Positions 33,800 to 41,888 of a stretch of DNA of 64,000 bases are shown one piece after another. The notes beneath the pieces were generated by a model that saw nothing but the letters and a program-made list of their open reading frames with translations, was not told the DNA's origin and made no database searches. Numbering within the stretch: the first letter of the stretch is position 1; each line of letters starts with the position of its first letter. Made by a program: the position numbers and the translations under genes. This stretch comes from Bordetella parapertussis (GTDB lineage: Bacteria > Pseudomonadota > Gammaproteobacteria > Burkholderiales > SG8-41): contig CAMATZ010000005.1 of the NCBI GenBank assembly GCA_945861275.1, forward strand, positions 62,001 to 126,000, read 5' to 3'.

Positions 33800-35659
33800 A
33801 TGAATGTATTTTACGAAGAAGACGGCGGTTTCAAAGTGGGCGCGATCCTCGCCGACAATGACACGTCGTTGCAAATCGAAGCGCCGCACGGCAAACGCTC
33901 GAAGGTGAAGGCGGCGGCGGTGCTGTTGCGTTTTGAACGGCCTGCACTGGGAGAATTCATGGCCGATGCGCAGGGCGCGGCCGATGAAATCGACATTGAT
34001 TTTCTGTGGCAGTGCTGCGGCGAGCCGGAATTTGAAGTGGCGGCGCTGACGCGCGAATATTACGGGCATGCGCCGAGTGCGCTGGAATCCGCGGCCGCGC
34101 TGCTCAGACTGCATGGCGCGCCGATGTATTTTTATAAAAAGGGCCGCGGCCGCTACAAGGCCGCGCCCGAAGCCTCGCTCAAGGCCGCGCTCGCGGGCAT
34201 CGAGCGTAAGAAACAGCAAGCGCTGCAAAAGCAGCAATACTTTGAGCAGTTGATGGCATCACAACTGCCGCCTGAATTTGTGCCGCTGGTCAAAACGCTG
34301 CTTTACGCCCTTGATAAAAACAGCATTGAGTTCAAGGCATTGGAGGAGGCTGGCGCTGCCTCACAGGTGTCGCCGGCGCATCTGCTCGAGCGCTGCGGGG
34401 CGGTGCCCTCGGCGCATGATTTTCATGTGGATCGATTTTTATTCGAGCACTTTCCGCGCGGCGCGGCGCATGCCGCATTGGATGCCATCCCGGCAAACAG
34501 TGAATTGCCGCTGGCGGAGGTTGCCGCATACAGCATCGATGACGCCGCCACCACTGAAATCGACGATGCGTTTTCGGTGACGCCGCGCGCCACCGGCGGT
34601 GTGCGCATAGGCATACATATCGCGGCGCCCGCGCTGGGCATCAGCCTGGGCACGCCCGCCGAAGCGGTGGCACGCGAGCGCTTGTCCACCGTTTACCATC
34701 CGGCGGGCAAGATCACCATGTTGCCCGAAGCGCTGATCGCGGCGTACACGCTGGTCGAGGGACGCGATTGCCCCGCGTTGTCGTTGTATGTGGATGTGAA
34801 TTCGGTGGGCGAAATCGCGGCCACTGAAACGCGGCTGGAGCGCGTGCGGGTGTGCGCGAACCTGCGTCATGAAGCACTGGAACCGGTGTTCAACGACGCC
34901 GCGCTGGCGAGCGGAGTGATTGATCACCCGCAAGCGGCCGAATTGAAGGTGCTGTGGGAATTTGCCAGCCAGCGTGCGAAAGCGCGGCGCGGCGACGATA
35001 CGCAGCAGCAGAACCGCGCCGAATACACGTTTCGGGTGGCGCATGAGCGTGTGCATATCGGCCGCCGCCAACGCGGTTCGGCCATCGACACGCTGGTGTC
35101 CGAGCTGATGATTTACGTCAACAGCACCTGGGGCCGCGAGTTGGCGGACAAAAAAGTGGCGGCGATTTATAGAGTGCAAAACGCCGGCAAGGTGCGCATG
35201 AGCACCGCGCCCGCCGCGCATGAAGGGCTGGGGGTGGCGCAATACCTGTGGGCGAGTTCGCCGCTGCGGCGCTATGTCGATTTGCTCAATCAGCGCCAGT
35301 TGATCGCCGCCACGCGCAATCAAGCCGCGCCGTACCAGGCGCGCGATGAAGCGCTGCTTGGCGCCATGCGCGACTTCGAGTTGGCCTATGACGCCTACGC
35401 CGAATTTCAGCGCAACATGGAGCGCTACTGGTGTTTGCGCTGGCTCACGCAGGAATCGCGCACTACGGTCACGGCGACAGTGATACGCGAAAACCTGCTG
35501 CGTTTGGACGAATTGCCGATCACCGTGCGTGTGCCGTCGTTGCCCAATTTGCCGCCCGACAGCACCGTAGAACTGGCGATATCTGCCATCGACATGCTGG
35601 AATTAACCTTCCATTGCGAGTTTCTGCGTCAGATCAGTGACAAAGATAGCGCTCACTGA
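33800..35659 (+). CDS. RNB-domain exoribonuclease (RNase II/R family)
   Basis: A 619-residue RNA-degrading enzyme with a central RNB domain. The catalytic cluster is AYSIDDAATTEIDDAFSV (about residues 242-259) with the four Asp-type ligands. It goes on with GIHIAAPALGI, and LSTVYHPAGKITMLPEAL. The region HEGLGVAQYLWASSPLRRYVDLLNQ holds the RYxDL motif (SPLRRYVDLLNQRQL). The N-terminus lacks a clear cold-shock domain, unlike RNase R, so a reduced RNase II-like form is likely. The order RNB gene, tonB, aroE, mtgA is one I associate with Burkholderiales. The protein digests 3' ends of RNA in the cytoplasm. Confidence 0.9.
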   Translation: MNVFYEEDGGFKVGAILADNDTSLQIEAPHGKRSKVKAAAVLLRFERPALGEFMADAQGAADEIDIDFLWQCCGEPEFEVAALTREYYGHAPSALESAAALLRLHGAPMYFYKKGRGRYKAAPEASLKAALAGIERKKQQALQKQQYFEQLMASQLPPEFVPLVKTLLYALDKNSIEFKALEEAGAASQVSPAHLLERCGAVPSAHDFHVDRFLFEHFPRGAAHAALDAIPANSELPLAEVAAYSIDDAATTEIDDAFSVTPRATGGVRIGIHIAAPALGISLGTPAEAVARERLSTVYHPAGKITMLPEALIAAYTLVEGRDCPALSLYVDVNSVGEIAATETRLERVRVCANLRHEALEPVFNDAALASGVIDHPQAAELKVLWEFASQRAKARRGDDTQQQNRAEYTFRVAHERVHIGRRQRGSAIDTLVSELMIYVNSTWGRELADKKVAAIYRVQNAGKVRMSTAPAAHEGLGVAQYLWASSPLRRYVDLLNQRQLIAATRNQAAPYQARDEALLGAMRDFELAYDAYAEFQRNMERYWCLRWLTQESRTTVTATVIRENLLRLDELPITVRVPSLPNLPPDSTVELAISAIDMLELTFHCEFLRQISDKDSAH

Positions 35660-35702
35660 CTTGCCTGACTGAGGTGTGGCGTCACTTCAAAAAACACGTG
35701 CA

Positions 35703-35739
35703 ACTATAGGTAATTAAACAAATTTTTCTTGCCTATAGT
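35703..35739. promoter_or_regulatory. Palindrome ACTATAGG...CCTATAGT upstream of tonB (possible operator)
   Basis: Perfect inverted eight-base arms at 35703-35710 and 35732-35739, with AT-rich spacing. The right arm overlaps the -35 box of the tonB promoter, so a bound regulator would block it. The regulator is unknown; the sequence is not a recognisable Fur box. Confidence 0.5.
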
Positions 35740-35756
35740 GAAGGTTTGGCTACAAT
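35729..35756 (+). promoter_or_regulatory. Sigma-70-type promoter of tonB
   Basis: -35 TTGCCT at 35729-35734, 16-base spacer, -10 TACAAT at 35751-35756. Transcription would start near 35762-35764, only a few bases before the ATG at 35766. The mRNA would be leaderless or almost so, and there is in fact no Shine-Dalgarno sequence before that ATG. Confidence 0.6.
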
Positions 35757-35765
35757 AAGCCGACC

Positions 35766-36791
35766 ATGAGCGCGCGTCCTTCCGCCAAAGTTATACCCCT
35801 CGCGAGCAAAGCGCGTCGTGCGCAGGGCGGGCATCAGGCTGCGCGCAAAACCGCGATTTCCAGGCTCGACGCGCGCCTTGCGCTGTTGGAGGACATCGTC
35901 GCCGCGCTCGACCAACGCATGGCGCGCGGCGCCTTCAAGCGTTCGTTTCAGGTGGCGCTGGCCGCTTCGTTGCTGCTGCACCTCGCGGTGATTTCTCTGG
36001 TGACGTTTACCTTGCCGGACAAAAAGACCGTCACCAGCAATAAGCCGCTTGAAGTCATTCTGGTCAACGCCAAAAGCAAAACCAAGCCCGCCAAAGCGCT
36101 GGCGCTGGCGCAGCACAATCTGGATGGCGGGGGTAATACGGATGCCGAGCGTCGCGCCAAGAGCCCGCTGCCGGTGCTGAACAAAGATCCTAAATCGAGC
36201 GATGTCGCGGTGGCACGCAAGCGCGTCGAACAACTGGAGCAGGAAGCGCGCCAGTTGATGACGCGAAATAAATCCACCCTTGCGGTGGTGTCGGCGCCGG
36301 CCCAGCCGGCGCCGCTCGTGCAGCCGCAACCCGATATGCCGCCGTCGCTGACGCACGCCGACCTGCAGCGCAGTCTGCAGATTCAGCGGCTGGAAGCGGA
36401 GGTCTCCAGGCTGTGGGAGACCTATCAACAGCGTCCGCGGCGGCAATCTATCGGGGCGTCGGCCAGTGAAGTTCGTTATGCACGCTACGTGGAAGACTGG
36501 CGCATCAAGGTCATGCGTATCGGCGAGACCAATTTCCCGCAAGCCGCGCGCGATGGCAAAATTAACGGCAGCCTGCTGTTGACGGTATCGATCAAAGCGA
36601 ATGGCACGATTGATAACATCGAAATTCGCCGTTCGTCAGGCAGCAGGATTCTTGACGACGCGGCAGTACGCATCGTGCGTCTGGGCGCGCCGTACGCGGC
36701 GTTTCCGGCGGACGTTGTTAGGGACACCGATGTCATCGATATCAGCCGCACGTGGCGGTTTACCCGCTCGGATCAGATCGAGACGGAATAG
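35766..36791 (+). CDS. tonB: TonB-family energy transducer
   Basis: A 341-residue inner-membrane protein. One membrane helix lies at about residues 60-80 (VALAASLLLHLAVISLVTF) after a basic cytoplasmic N-terminus. A long periplasmic linker with helical and charged stretches (RVEQLEQEARQLMTR, LQIQRLEAEVSRLWETYQQR) follows, and the C-terminal TonB domain carries VEDWRIKVMRIGETNFP and LLLTVSIKANGTIDNIEIRRSSG. It delivers energy from ExbBD to outer-membrane receptors. Between the RNB gene and aroE, as in Burkholderiales. The promoter and palindrome just upstream suggest regulation of its own. Confidence 0.9.
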   Translation: MSARPSAKVIPLASKARRAQGGHQAARKTAISRLDARLALLEDIVAALDQRMARGAFKRSFQVALAASLLLHLAVISLVTFTLPDKKTVTSNKPLEVILVNAKSKTKPAKALALAQHNLDGGGNTDAERRAKSPLPVLNKDPKSSDVAVARKRVEQLEQEARQLMTRNKSTLAVVSAPAQPAPLVQPQPDMPPSLTHADLQRSLQIQRLEAEVSRLWETYQQRPRRQSIGASASEVRYARYVEDWRIKVMRIGETNFPQAARDGKINGSLLLTVSIKANGTIDNIEIRRSSGSRILDDAAVRIVRLGAPYAAFPADVVRDTDVIDISRTWRFTRSDQIETE

Positions 36792-36836
36792 TTTTCGCCG
36801 CCGCGCCCAGGCTGCGGACGCACTACAATCGCCTGT

Positions 36837-37733
36837 ATGAATGACTCTGGCCACACCAGCGACCACTATGCCATCGTAGGCAACCCTGTTGCCCACAGCA
36901 AATCCCCCGAAATACACGCAGCGTTTGCGCGGCAGACAGCGCAGCACATTGTGTATGACAGGATTTTTTGCGAGATAGGCGCCTTTGCCGAAACCGTGCG
37001 CAGATTTCAGGCCGAAGGCGGCAAAGGTCTGAATATTACGCTGCCGTTCAAGCACCAGGCGTTTGATTTCGCCACCCGAAAAAGCGCGCGTGCCGAACTG
37101 GCAGGCGCGGTGAACACGCTGGCGTTCAGCGCCTCGGGTAACGCCGGCGCCGGGGATGCGATGGGCGACAACACCGACGGTGCGGGACTTACGCGCGACA
37201 TCAGCGTGAATCTCGGCTACCCGCTGCGCGACAAAAGGGTGTTGTTGCTGGGCGCGGGCGGCGCATCGTTTGGCGTGGCCGGGCCGCTGCTGGGCGAAGC
37301 GCCGCGCGTGTTGGTGATTGCCAACCGCACGCTGAGCAAAGCACAAGCGCTGGTGCAGCGTTTTGTGAAATTGAGTGCAGGCTGCGAAATTTCCGCCAGC
37401 AGCTATGCTGCCCTTGGCGCATCCGCGGCCACACAATTCGATGTGGTGATCAACGCCACGTCGGCGGGCTTGAGCGGCGAGATGCCCGCATTGCCGCAAA
37501 ATCTGTTCGCGCTCGGCGCACTCGCTTACGACATGGTCTACGGCAAAACCACGCCCTTCATGCAGTTCGCGCGGGCGTGCGGCGCCAGCGGCGTACAGAT
37601 TGCCGACGGCCTTGGCATGCTGGTGGAGCAGGCGGCGGAGTCGTTTTTGCTCTGGCGCGGCGTGCGGCCTGCAACCGCGCCGGTGATCGCGGCGCTCAGA
37701 AACGAGCACCCGGGACTGAGGACCAGGGATTGA
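36837..37733 (+). CDS. aroE: Shikimate dehydrogenase
   Basis: A 298-residue shikimate 5-dehydrogenase that reduces 3-dehydroshikimate with NADPH in the aromatic amino-acid pathway. Substrate-side motifs are VGNPVAHSKSPEIH and NITLPFK, with the catalytic Lys K72; the catalytic Asp is D114 in GDNTDG. The nucleotide loop is LLLGAGGASFGV, then VIANRT. INATSAGLSGE and QIADGLGMLVEQAAESF complete the usual set. Somewhat longer than the E. coli protein (272), mainly through an insert of GNAGAG at about 101-106. The stop codon overlaps the TTG start of mtgA (TTGA at 37730-37733), so the two are coupled. Confidence 0.95.
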   Translation: MNDSGHTSDHYAIVGNPVAHSKSPEIHAAFARQTAQHIVYDRIFCEIGAFAETVRRFQAEGGKGLNITLPFKHQAFDFATRKSARAELAGAVNTLAFSASGNAGAGDAMGDNTDGAGLTRDISVNLGYPLRDKRVLLLGAGGASFGVAGPLLGEAPRVLVIANRTLSKAQALVQRFVKLSAGCEISASSYAALGASAATQFDVVINATSAGLSGEMPALPQNLFALGALAYDMVYGKTTPFMQFARACGASGVQIADGLGMLVEQAAESFLLWRGVRPATAPVIAALRNEHPGLRTRD

Positions 37734-38425
37734 GAACGGTGTGGCGCTGGGCCTGGCGCGCGCTGTTGCTGGCGCTGTTTGCGGTGGTGGCGATCCAGTT
37801 CTGGGTGTTCGCGCAGGTTGCGTATTGGGTGAAATTCAATCCCACGTCCACCGCGTTCATGCATGCGCGTCTGGAGATATTGCGCGAAGGCAATCCCCAC
37901 GCCAAACTGCAGCATCAGTGGGTACCTTATGAGCGCATCTCGCCGCATCTGAAACGTTCACTGATTGCTGCCGAAGACGCGAAATTTCTCGACCATCACG
38001 GTTTTGACTGGGACGGCATCCAGCAGGCGTGGGCGCGTAACCAGCGCGAAGGCGGCATCGTTGCGGGGGGCTCCACCATTACGCAGCAGTTGGCGAAGAA
38101 CCTTTTTTTCTCCGGCAAACGCACCTGGTGGCGCAAGGGGCAGGAGGCTGTGGTCGCCGTCATGATCGAAGCGATGATGTCCAAGCAGCGCATTCTCGAA
38201 ATTTATCTCAATGTGATCGAGTGGGGCGACGGCGTATTCGGTGCGCAGGCCGCAGCGCGCTACCACTACGGCGGCACGGCGGCGGGATTGTCAGCGGAGC
38301 AGGCGGCGCGCCTCGCGGCAATGACGCCCAGCCCGCGCCGCTATGGGCCGGGGGCTAACACGGTGTATTTGCGCAAGCGCACCGCGACTATTCTGGCGCG
38401 CTCGAATGCGGTGCGGGTGCCGTGA
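37730..38425 (+). CDS. mtgA: Monofunctional peptidoglycan glycosyltransferase
   Basis: A 231-residue glycosyltransferase (family GT51) that polymerises lipid II in the periplasm. One N-terminal membrane helix covers about residues 10-30 (LLALFAVVAIQFWVFAQVAYW). Then come the conserved blocks AAEDAKFLDHHGFDW with the catalytic Glu, GGSTITQQLAKNLFFSGKRT, RKGQEAVVAVMIEAMMSKQRILEIYLN (read in parts) and EWGDGVFGAQAAARYHYG. The translation start is likely TTG at 37730 overlapping aroE; GTG at 37739 is an alternative. A larger in-frame opening to 37577 is inside aroE and unlikely. Confidence 0.93.
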   Translation: MRTVWRWAWRALLLALFAVVAIQFWVFAQVAYWVKFNPTSTAFMHARLEILREGNPHAKLQHQWVPYERISPHLKRSLIAAEDAKFLDHHGFDWDGIQQAWARNQREGGIVAGGSTITQQLAKNLFFSGKRTWWRKGQEAVVAVMIEAMMSKQRILEIYLNVIEWGDGVFGAQAAARYHYGGTAAGLSAEQAARLAAMTPSPRRYGPGANTVYLRKRTATILARSNAVRVP

Positions 38426-38513
38426 GGCTCCGGCCCGGAAAAGCGCCTGGCTGCAGCGGATACAACGCCGCGCAGCTATAACCCTTAGTGGTTATTCCGG
38501 CCTAAGCCTGAAG

Positions 38514-38900
38514 CTAGCGCGCAGTCCGCTCCGCAGGATCGCAAAAGGAGACCAGACGGAAATCGAATCCGTCTTTCTTGCCGTAGTAGCCGGTTTTACG
38601 TTGATCGTACTGATCGCAAACCTTGCCGACCATCCTCTCCTCATCATAGTCCACAGTCTTGAGCACGGAACCATCGGCGCTTATGAAGGAAGTAGCGAAT
38701 ACGTTCTTGGTGCTGATCATGCCTTTGCGCACCACGACGTTGACCCTTACGGTGTCGTCGGTAAGATCAAAATAGACCACCCTGGGAAACCACGACGTAA
38801 AAACATGCTGTAGGTTCTTGAGCCCGCTGTCGGTTAATTGATAGCGATCGGCCAGACGCGAGGCAATTACGAGGAGCCTTTCCGGCGCATTCTTATCCAT
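38514..38900 (-). CDS. Hypothetical protein
   Basis: A 128-residue protein I do not recognise. It starts MDKNAPERLLVIASRLADRY, has alternating hydrophobic strands (RVVYFDLTDDTVRVNVVVRKG) and a helical or loop end with two cysteines (VCDQYD, VSFCDP). There is no signal peptide and no obvious ribosome site. The regular strand pattern argues for a real folded protein. It stands alone, convergent with mtgA across 88 bases that contain a small palindrome (ATAACC/GGTTAT near 38478-38495). Confidence 0.5.
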   Translation of the reverse strand: MDKNAPERLLVIASRLADRYQLTDSGLKNLQHVFTSWFPRVVYFDLTDDTVRVNVVVRKGMISTKNVFATSFISADGSVLKTVDYDEERMVGKVCDQYDQRKTGYYGKKDGFDFRLVSFCDPAERTAR

Positions 38901-39001
38901 GGCGGCGCTTGTGATCCTTTAGGCTGGTTGCGACTTCCTAAATGGTATCCCGGAAGATGTCAACCCTCCAAGTCTACACTACGGGCCTGAACCGGGTCAC
39001 G

Positions 39002-39880
39002 CTACGTGGCAAGCGCGTACCCGGTCAATGCCGCCCTTTCATCGGCGGTGCCGAATCGCTGGTTGGCATCGCGCGTCACCGCTGCCATCGCGCAGCCAGC
39101 ATCGTGGGTGAAAAACAGCCGCACGCCGCGCGCAAGCTTGTCGTTCAGGAAGGTAATTTTCTCGTCGATCAGTAATTCGGGATAACGGTCGTAGCCCATG
39201 GTAATGGGCACATGCACCCACGGTCGGCCCGGAATCAGATCGGCGCAAAACGTGACCCCAGCCGTGCCGCCCACCGTTGCCAGCAGCAAACCCGGCGTAT
39301 GCCCATGGCTGTATTCAAAGCGCACGTGCGGCCCTAACGTTGGCGACTGCTCGCCATCCACAATTTCCAGCCGCCCGCTGGCTTCCAGCAGCGCCGGCAA
39401 TTCGGGGATGAACGACGCGCGGTCGCGTGAATGCGGCGTTTGGGCGCGCATCCAGGATTCGCGACCCACAATAAATTTTGCATTTGAAAACAATAGCTTA
39501 GGCGGTATACCTGCTTGCCACGGCGCGAGTAGCCCACCTGCATGGTCAAAGTGCAAATGCGACAACACCACCGCGTCGATATCTTGGTGGGTGAATCCGG
39601 CCTGAGCCAGTGAGGCGAGCAGCACGTGTTCGCTTTCAACCACGCCGTAACGTTCCCTTAACCGGGGTTCGAAAAATGCGCCGATGCCGGTTTCAAACAA
39701 CACGCGCTTGCCGCCGTTGTCACCGAGGCCGGTGGCAAGCAACGCACGGCAGGCGAGCGGCACGCGATTCTCGGCGTCGGGTTTAAGCCAGCGCGACCAC
39801 AGCGCGCGCGGCGCGTTGCCGAACATGGCGCCGCCATCAAGGCGCTGCGAATTACCGAGGATCGACCACAGCTTGATCAT
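39002..39880 (-). CDS. MBL-fold metallohydrolase
   Basis: A 292-residue metallo-beta-lactamase-fold hydrolase with the metal motif [11 protein letters not shown] (two metal sites), a later His in EYSHGHTPG, the [11 protein letters not shown] loop and [10 protein letters not shown]. There is no signal peptide. Relatives are lactonases and other cytosolic hydrolases. The start has GGGATGG upstream. It is divergent from the Tat-signal methyltransferase and sox genes, so a link to sulfur oxidation (some sox clusters carry an MBL protein, SoxH) is possible but unproved. Confidence 0.85.
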   Translation of the reverse strand: MIKLWSILGNSQRLDGGAMFGNAPRALWSRWLKPDAENRVPLACRALLATGLGDNGGKRVLFETGIGAFFEPRLRERYGVVESEHVLLASLAQAGFTHQDIDAVVLSHLHFDHAGGLLAPWQAGIPPKLLFSNAKFIVGRESWMRAQTPHSRDRASFIPELPALLEASGRLEIVDGEQSPTLGPHVRFEYSHGHTPGLLLATVGGTAGVTFCADLIPGRPWVHVPITMGYDRYPELLIDEKITFLNDKLARGVRLFFTHDAGCAMAAVTRDANQRFGTADERAALTGYALAT

Positions 39881-39964
39881 AACGCCATCCCGTTTCCGGC
39901 GGCGCGCAGGAATCTATTTTTCACGGACTGCGGCATAATAATGGCATTGTAACCGGAGCACAGC

Positions 39965-40510
39965 ATGGATCGCAGACGCTTTCTGAATGCGCTAGGCGTG
40001 ATGGGCGGCAGTGGCCTGGCAGGCGCGGGGCTTACTGTTCTCGCGCAGCGCACACCCGATGTGATTTTTGTGCCGACGGGCTATGAAGTCGTCGTGCAAA
40101 TGTTGAAGCTTGCCGCGGTCACCAGCAAGGATATTGTGTATGACCTGGGCTGCGGCGACGGACGCTTTGTGGTGACGGCGGCGCGGCAATTTGGCGCGCG
40201 CGGGGTGGGCATCGACATCGATCCCGAGCGTATCAAAGAGGCGCGCGAACTGGCGGCGCGCACCGGCGCCAATGATCGGGTACGTTTTATCGAAGGTGAT
40301 CTGTTCGAAACCGATATCAGCGAAGCCACGGTGGTGACGCTGTATTTGCTGACACGGCTCAATCTCAAGCTGCGCCCGAAGCTGATGAAGGAACTTAAGC
40401 CCGGCACGCGCATCGTGTCACACGCCTTTGACATGGGCGACTGGGCGCCGGAAAAAACGGAATCCGTGGGTTCGTCATCGATTTACCTGTGGCGCATTCC
40501 GCCGCGCTGA
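39965..40510 (+). CDS. Tat-signal class I methyltransferase
   Basis: A 181-residue protein with a twin-arginine-like start (MDRRRFLNALGVMGGSGLAG) and then a complete SAM-binding methyltransferase core: DIVYDLGCGDGRFVVTAAR (motif I), GIDIDPERI (motif II region) and RFIEGDLFETDI. Exported SAM enzymes are not expected because S-adenosylmethionine is cytosolic, so either the Tat-like sequence is a non-cleaved anchor, the protein is exported with SAM, or the sequence is used differently. It precedes soxX by 10 bases and is in the sox operon. The start has CGGAG upstream. Substrate unknown. Confidence 0.8.
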   Translation: MDRRRFLNALGVMGGSGLAGAGLTVLAQRTPDVIFVPTGYEVVVQMLKLAAVTSKDIVYDLGCGDGRFVVTAARQFGARGVGIDIDPERIKEARELAARTGANDRVRFIEGDLFETDISEATVVTLYLLTRLNLKLRPKLMKELKPGTRIVSHAFDMGDWAPEKTESVGSSSIYLWRIPPR

Positions 40511-40520
40511 TACGCCGTTG

Positions 40521-40970
40521 ATGCAGGTTGCGCGAATTTCACGGGTGCTGGCACTGGCGGTGCTGGCGGGATGCGTCACACCCGGTGCGCTCGCGCCCTA
40601 TACCGTCAGCGGCAACGGCATCAGCGCACCGCTAACCGCAGCGAACGCCGCCGCGCCGGATAGCGCGCGCGGACGCGCGCTGCTGGTCAGCCGCGAAAGC
40701 AACTGCATCCTGTGTCATGCGGCGCCGGAAACCGGCGAACGATTTTTTGGCAATCTGGGGCCGCCGCTGTCGGGTGTGGGCACGCGGCTCACCGCCGCGC
40801 AAATGCGGCTGCGCATTGTTGACCCGTTGTTTTTCAACGAAGAATCGATCATGCCGGCGTACTACCGCGTTGACGGATTGAACCGTGTCGCTGAAACTTA
40901 TCGCGGCTTGCCGGTTCTAAACGCAGCGCAGATCGAAGATGTGATAGCCTATTTGTTGACACTCAAATGA
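40521..40970 (+). CDS. soxX: Sulfur-oxidation cytochrome SoxX
   Basis: A 149-residue monoheme cytochrome c of the SoxX type. The start at 40521 (MQVARISRVL) gives a signal peptide that ends in LAVLAGC, a lipobox-like sequence, so the protein may be a lipoprotein rather than freely periplasmic. The heme site is CILCH and the Met ligand probably in ESIMPAYYRVDGLNRV. A GVGTRLTAAQMRLRIVDP helix follows. With SoxA it forms the complex that conjugates thiosulfate to the SoxYZ carrier. The stop codon overlaps the soxY start by 4 bases (ATGA at 40967-40970). Confidence 0.88.
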   Translation: MQVARISRVLALAVLAGCVTPGALAPYTVSGNGISAPLTAANAAAPDSARGRALLVSRESNCILCHAAPETGERFFGNLGPPLSGVGTRLTAAQMRLRIVDPLFFNEESIMPAYYRVDGLNRVAETYRGLPVLNAAQIEDVIAYLLTLK

Positions 40971-41506
40971 AACCGCAACCCGACAACAACGGAAGGAGCA
41001 ACATTTACGCCAGCCAACGCGACATTTACGCCGGCCGACGCCGCGTGTTGAAAGGCATCGCAGGCGCCGTGCTGTTGCCGCTGGCGTCGCCGGCGTTCGC
41101 GCAACTGCCCACCACGGTGCGGCCGCCGTTGGAAGAACTGGTGCCGGTAATGAAAACCCTCACTGGCGGCGCACTGGTGCGCGAGAGCCGCGTCAGGCTG
41201 GAGATTCCGCATCTGGCGGAAAATGGCCACCTGGTGCCGCTTACGGTCGCGGTGGATAGCCCGATGACCGCCGCCGATCATGTGCGCACGCTGTATTTGT
41301 TGTCTGAAAAAAATCCGCGTCCGATTATCGCTAAAATCAGCATGGCGCCCGGCACCGGACGCGCCGCGTTGACCACGCGCATACGGCTGTCGGGCGCGCA
41401 ATACGTGGTGGCGCTGGCGCAAATGTCGGATGGCTCGTTCTGGGCGGCGTCGGCGGACGTGATCGTGACCGAAACCGCGTGTCTGGATGCGTCGGATATC
41501 ACCTGA
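40967..41506 (+). CDS. soxY: SoxY carrier protein with an altered C-terminal tail
   Basis: A 179-residue SoxY with a twin-arginine-type signal (GRRRVLKG, R24-R26, then hydrophobic to AFAQ). The immunoglobulin-like core matches SoxY (RVRLEIPHLAENGHLVPLTV and RIRLSGAQYVVALAQMSDGSFWAAS). Classical SoxY ends in GGCGG, with the Cys that carries the sulfur substrate. Here the strand VIVT is followed by ETACLDASDIT. C172 is at the right place, but no glycines flank it and seven residues follow. This should change how freely the arm swings into its partner enzymes. Read in the operon soxX-soxY-soxZ-soxA. Confidence 0.85.
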   Translation: MKPQPDNNGRSNIYASQRDIYAGRRRVLKGIAGAVLLPLASPAFAQLPTTVRPPLEELVPVMKTLTGGALVRESRVRLEIPHLAENGHLVPLTVAVDSPMTAADHVRTLYLLSEKNPRPIIAKISMAPGTGRAALTTRIRLSGAQYVVALAQMSDGSFWAASADVIVTETACLDASDIT

Positions 41507-41540
41507 ATGCGATGCGTGCGCAAACTGAACGCCGGCTGAA

Positions 41541-41864
41541 ATGAGCATCGCCAAAATCCTCGTGCCGCCGCAAGCCAAACGCGGCGAAATGGTGGAAATT
41601 CGCATCGCGATTCAGCATCCGATGGAAACCGGGTTTCGCATGGATAACAACGGCAAAGTCATTCCCAAGAATACCGTCAACAATCTGCTGTGCCGCTACA
41701 ACGGTGTCGAAGTGTTTCGCGCGGAAATGGGTTCGGGCATCGCAGCCAATCCCTATTTGCAGTTTTACATCGTGGCGCAGGACAGCGGCAACGTCGAGTT
41801 TTCGTGGGCGGATGATCGCGGCGAGACGGGTTCCGCGAGCGCGGTGATTGAGGTTACGGCGTGA
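41541..41864 (+). CDS. soxZ: SoxZ carrier subunit
   Basis: A 107-residue SoxZ, the partner of SoxY in the sulfur-carrier heterodimer. It shows the family start (AKILVPPQAKRGEMVEIRI), the QHPMETGFRMDNNGKVIPKN loop, and the FYIVAQDSGNVEFSWADDRG strand. Like other SoxZ proteins it has no signal peptide and is exported with SoxY by the Tat pathway. It starts 34 bases after soxY. Its stop codon lies inside the first unit of the GTGAAGG repeat that leads into soxA. Confidence 0.93.
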   Translation: MSIAKILVPPQAKRGEMVEIRIAIQHPMETGFRMDNNGKVIPKNTVNNLLCRYNGVEVFRAEMGSGIAANPYLQFYIVAQDSGNVEFSWADDRGETGSASAVIEVTA

Positions 41865-41888
41865 AGGGTGAAGGGTGAAGGGTGAAGG
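41861..41888. repeat. Heptamer tandem repeat (GTGAAGG)x4 supplying the soxA start
   Basis: Four perfect GTGAAGG units. Unit 1 contains the soxZ stop (TGA at 41862-41864), unit 3 holds the likely GTG start of soxA (41875) and the GAAGG of units 1-2 serves as a Shine-Dalgarno sequence. Because seven is not a multiple of three, the GTG codons fall in all three frames. Confidence 0.9.

Noticed and set aside
40428-40520. Longer SoxX start at 40428
   Set aside because: The extra 31 residues overlap the methyltransferase gene, are basic and lack any signal character; the start at 40521 gives a proper signal peptide.
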